The translations under genes and the position numbers were made by a program. The notes beneath the pieces were generated by a model that worked only from the letters and a program-made list of their open reading frames with translations, was not told the DNA's origin and searched no databases. Positions 63,665 to 64,000 of a DNA stretch of 64,000 nt are shown in pieces. The DNA comes from Oleomonas cavernae (GTDB lineage: Bacteria; Pseudomonadota; Alphaproteobacteria; Zavarziniales; Zavarziniaceae), in contig NZ_QYUK01000011.1 of NCBI RefSeq assembly GCF_003590945.1, forward strand, positions 648,001 through 712,000, read 5' to 3'. The stretch's first letter is position 1, and each line of letters opens with the position of its first letter.

Positions 63665-63684
63665 ATCTACGGAAATATCTACGC
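63665..63684 (+). promoter_or_regulatory. Arm-type integrase site, right end
   Basis: ATCTACGG (63665-63672) and ATCTACGC (63677-63684), in the same orientation as the pair at 54876-54894, between the integrase gene and attR. Confidence 0.6.
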
Positions 63685-63815
63685 CAGTACGCGCGCTTTG
63701 TCGATATGCCTTGCGACGTGTGGAAACGCCACGGGACAAATTATTCAGCTATTACAGCAGCTTGTGCTGTATCGCTGTGTCGCACGCAGTCGCGCCAAAT
63801 ATCGATGAAAACAGA

Positions 63816-63860
63816 CTTCTAAGCGGGATGTCGCAGGTTCGAGTCCTGCCGGGGTCGCCA
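63816..63860 (+). repeat. attR: 45-bp copy of the tRNA-Arg 3' end
   Basis: Identical to 54785-54829. It is a partial tRNA without the 5' half, so it is not a functional tRNA gene. Confidence 0.95.
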
Positions 63861-64000
63861 ACGTTTCCGCCGGTCTCCGGGATATCGCCGTCCTGTCAGT
63901 CAGCTCGGCGGCACGCGTTGGCACGCAACGGGCGCGGGCGTGATCGCCTTTGTCGCCGACTATGGGGCCAGGGACAATACTTGTGGCCAGAAATCGGACT
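63861..64000. other. Chromosomal DNA right of the element
   Basis: No complete gene is visible in the last 140 bp. Confidence 0.5.

Larger units (their letters stand above)
54830..63815. mobile_element. Integrated phage-satellite-like element in tRNA-Arg(TCT)
   Basis: About 9 kb bounded by the 45-bp repeats. The integrase lies next to the right end. On the minus strand follow a 176-residue protein, an AlpA-like protein, a replication pair, an HTH protein, a capsid-like protein and three small proteins. A membrane protein pair and a lipoprotein occupy the left end. It lacks visible terminase, portal, tail, lysis and repressor genes, so it is not an autonomous phage. Arm-type repeats (ATCTACGG pairs) lie inside each end. 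Confidence 0.85.

Noticed and set aside
63816-63860. Second tRNA-Arg gene
   Set aside because: Only the 3' part is present; it lacks the acceptor 5' strand and D-arm, and is explained as attR.

Overview
The window is high-G+C DNA from an alphaproteobacterium. The clues are a complex I accessory subunit of the mitochondrial NDUFS4 type, two tandem phasins (polyhydroxyalkanoate granule proteins), the lgt-midA-pgeF-prs-rplY gene order, and a HutF/HutG type histidine pathway. The impression is of the Rhodospirillales or relatives; I cannot name a genus.

Layout. 0-8.3 kb: housekeeping genes on the minus strand (rplY, prs, a lipoprotein, pgeF, midA, lgt). The prs-rplY pair is split by a plus-strand MFS transporter and a receiver-like protein. 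8.3-19.4 kb: a candidate small RNA with a strong terminator, tRNA-Gln, ybjN-like, proC, a TetR regulator, two phasins, csaA-like, tRNA-Val, gph, glmU-glmS, and a TetR/hydrolase pair with twin operators. 19.4-45.7 kb: a large catabolic region around the complete five-step histidine pathway (hutH, hutU, hutI, hutF, hutG, plus hutD and hutC). It also holds a dipeptide-type ABC importer (substrate-binding protein, two permeases, a fused double ATPase), an N-acyl amino acid deacylase-like protein, a HisC-like aminotransferase, an FAD-linked 2-hydroxyacid dehydrogenase, a PhyH dioxygenase, a flavin monooxygenase and two Rieske oxygenases. Palindromes of the form TTGTNNNNACAA lie in front of several of these genes, which suggests one HutC-type regulon. 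I infer that the region feeds modified histidines (N-acyl, peptide-bound or N-methylated) into the hut pathway. 45.7-54.8 kb: MerR/old yellow enzyme pair, tRNA-Pro, two toxin-antitoxin pairs, a metallo-hydrolase, a second LLM flavoprotein, rmuC, an FkbM methyltransferase and the complex I subunit.

54.8-63.9 kb: a compact integrated element in tRNA-Arg(UCU). An exact 45-bp copy of the tRNA 3' half marks its far end, next to a tyrosine integrase. One minus-strand gene series holds the integrase, an AlpA-like protein, a lambda O-like replication protein with an iteron-like array inside its gene, a second replication protein, and an HK97-like capsid protein with small neighbours. No terminase, portal or tail gene is visible, so it looks like a phage satellite or a strongly reduced prophage.

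A caution on the sequence. At least five genes (a lipoprotein, pgeF, glmS, an alpha/beta hydrolase, the integrase) are each broken by what looks like one missing base, mostly in G/C runs. glmS and pgeF read perfectly across two frames, so base-calling errors are more likely than true pseudogenes.
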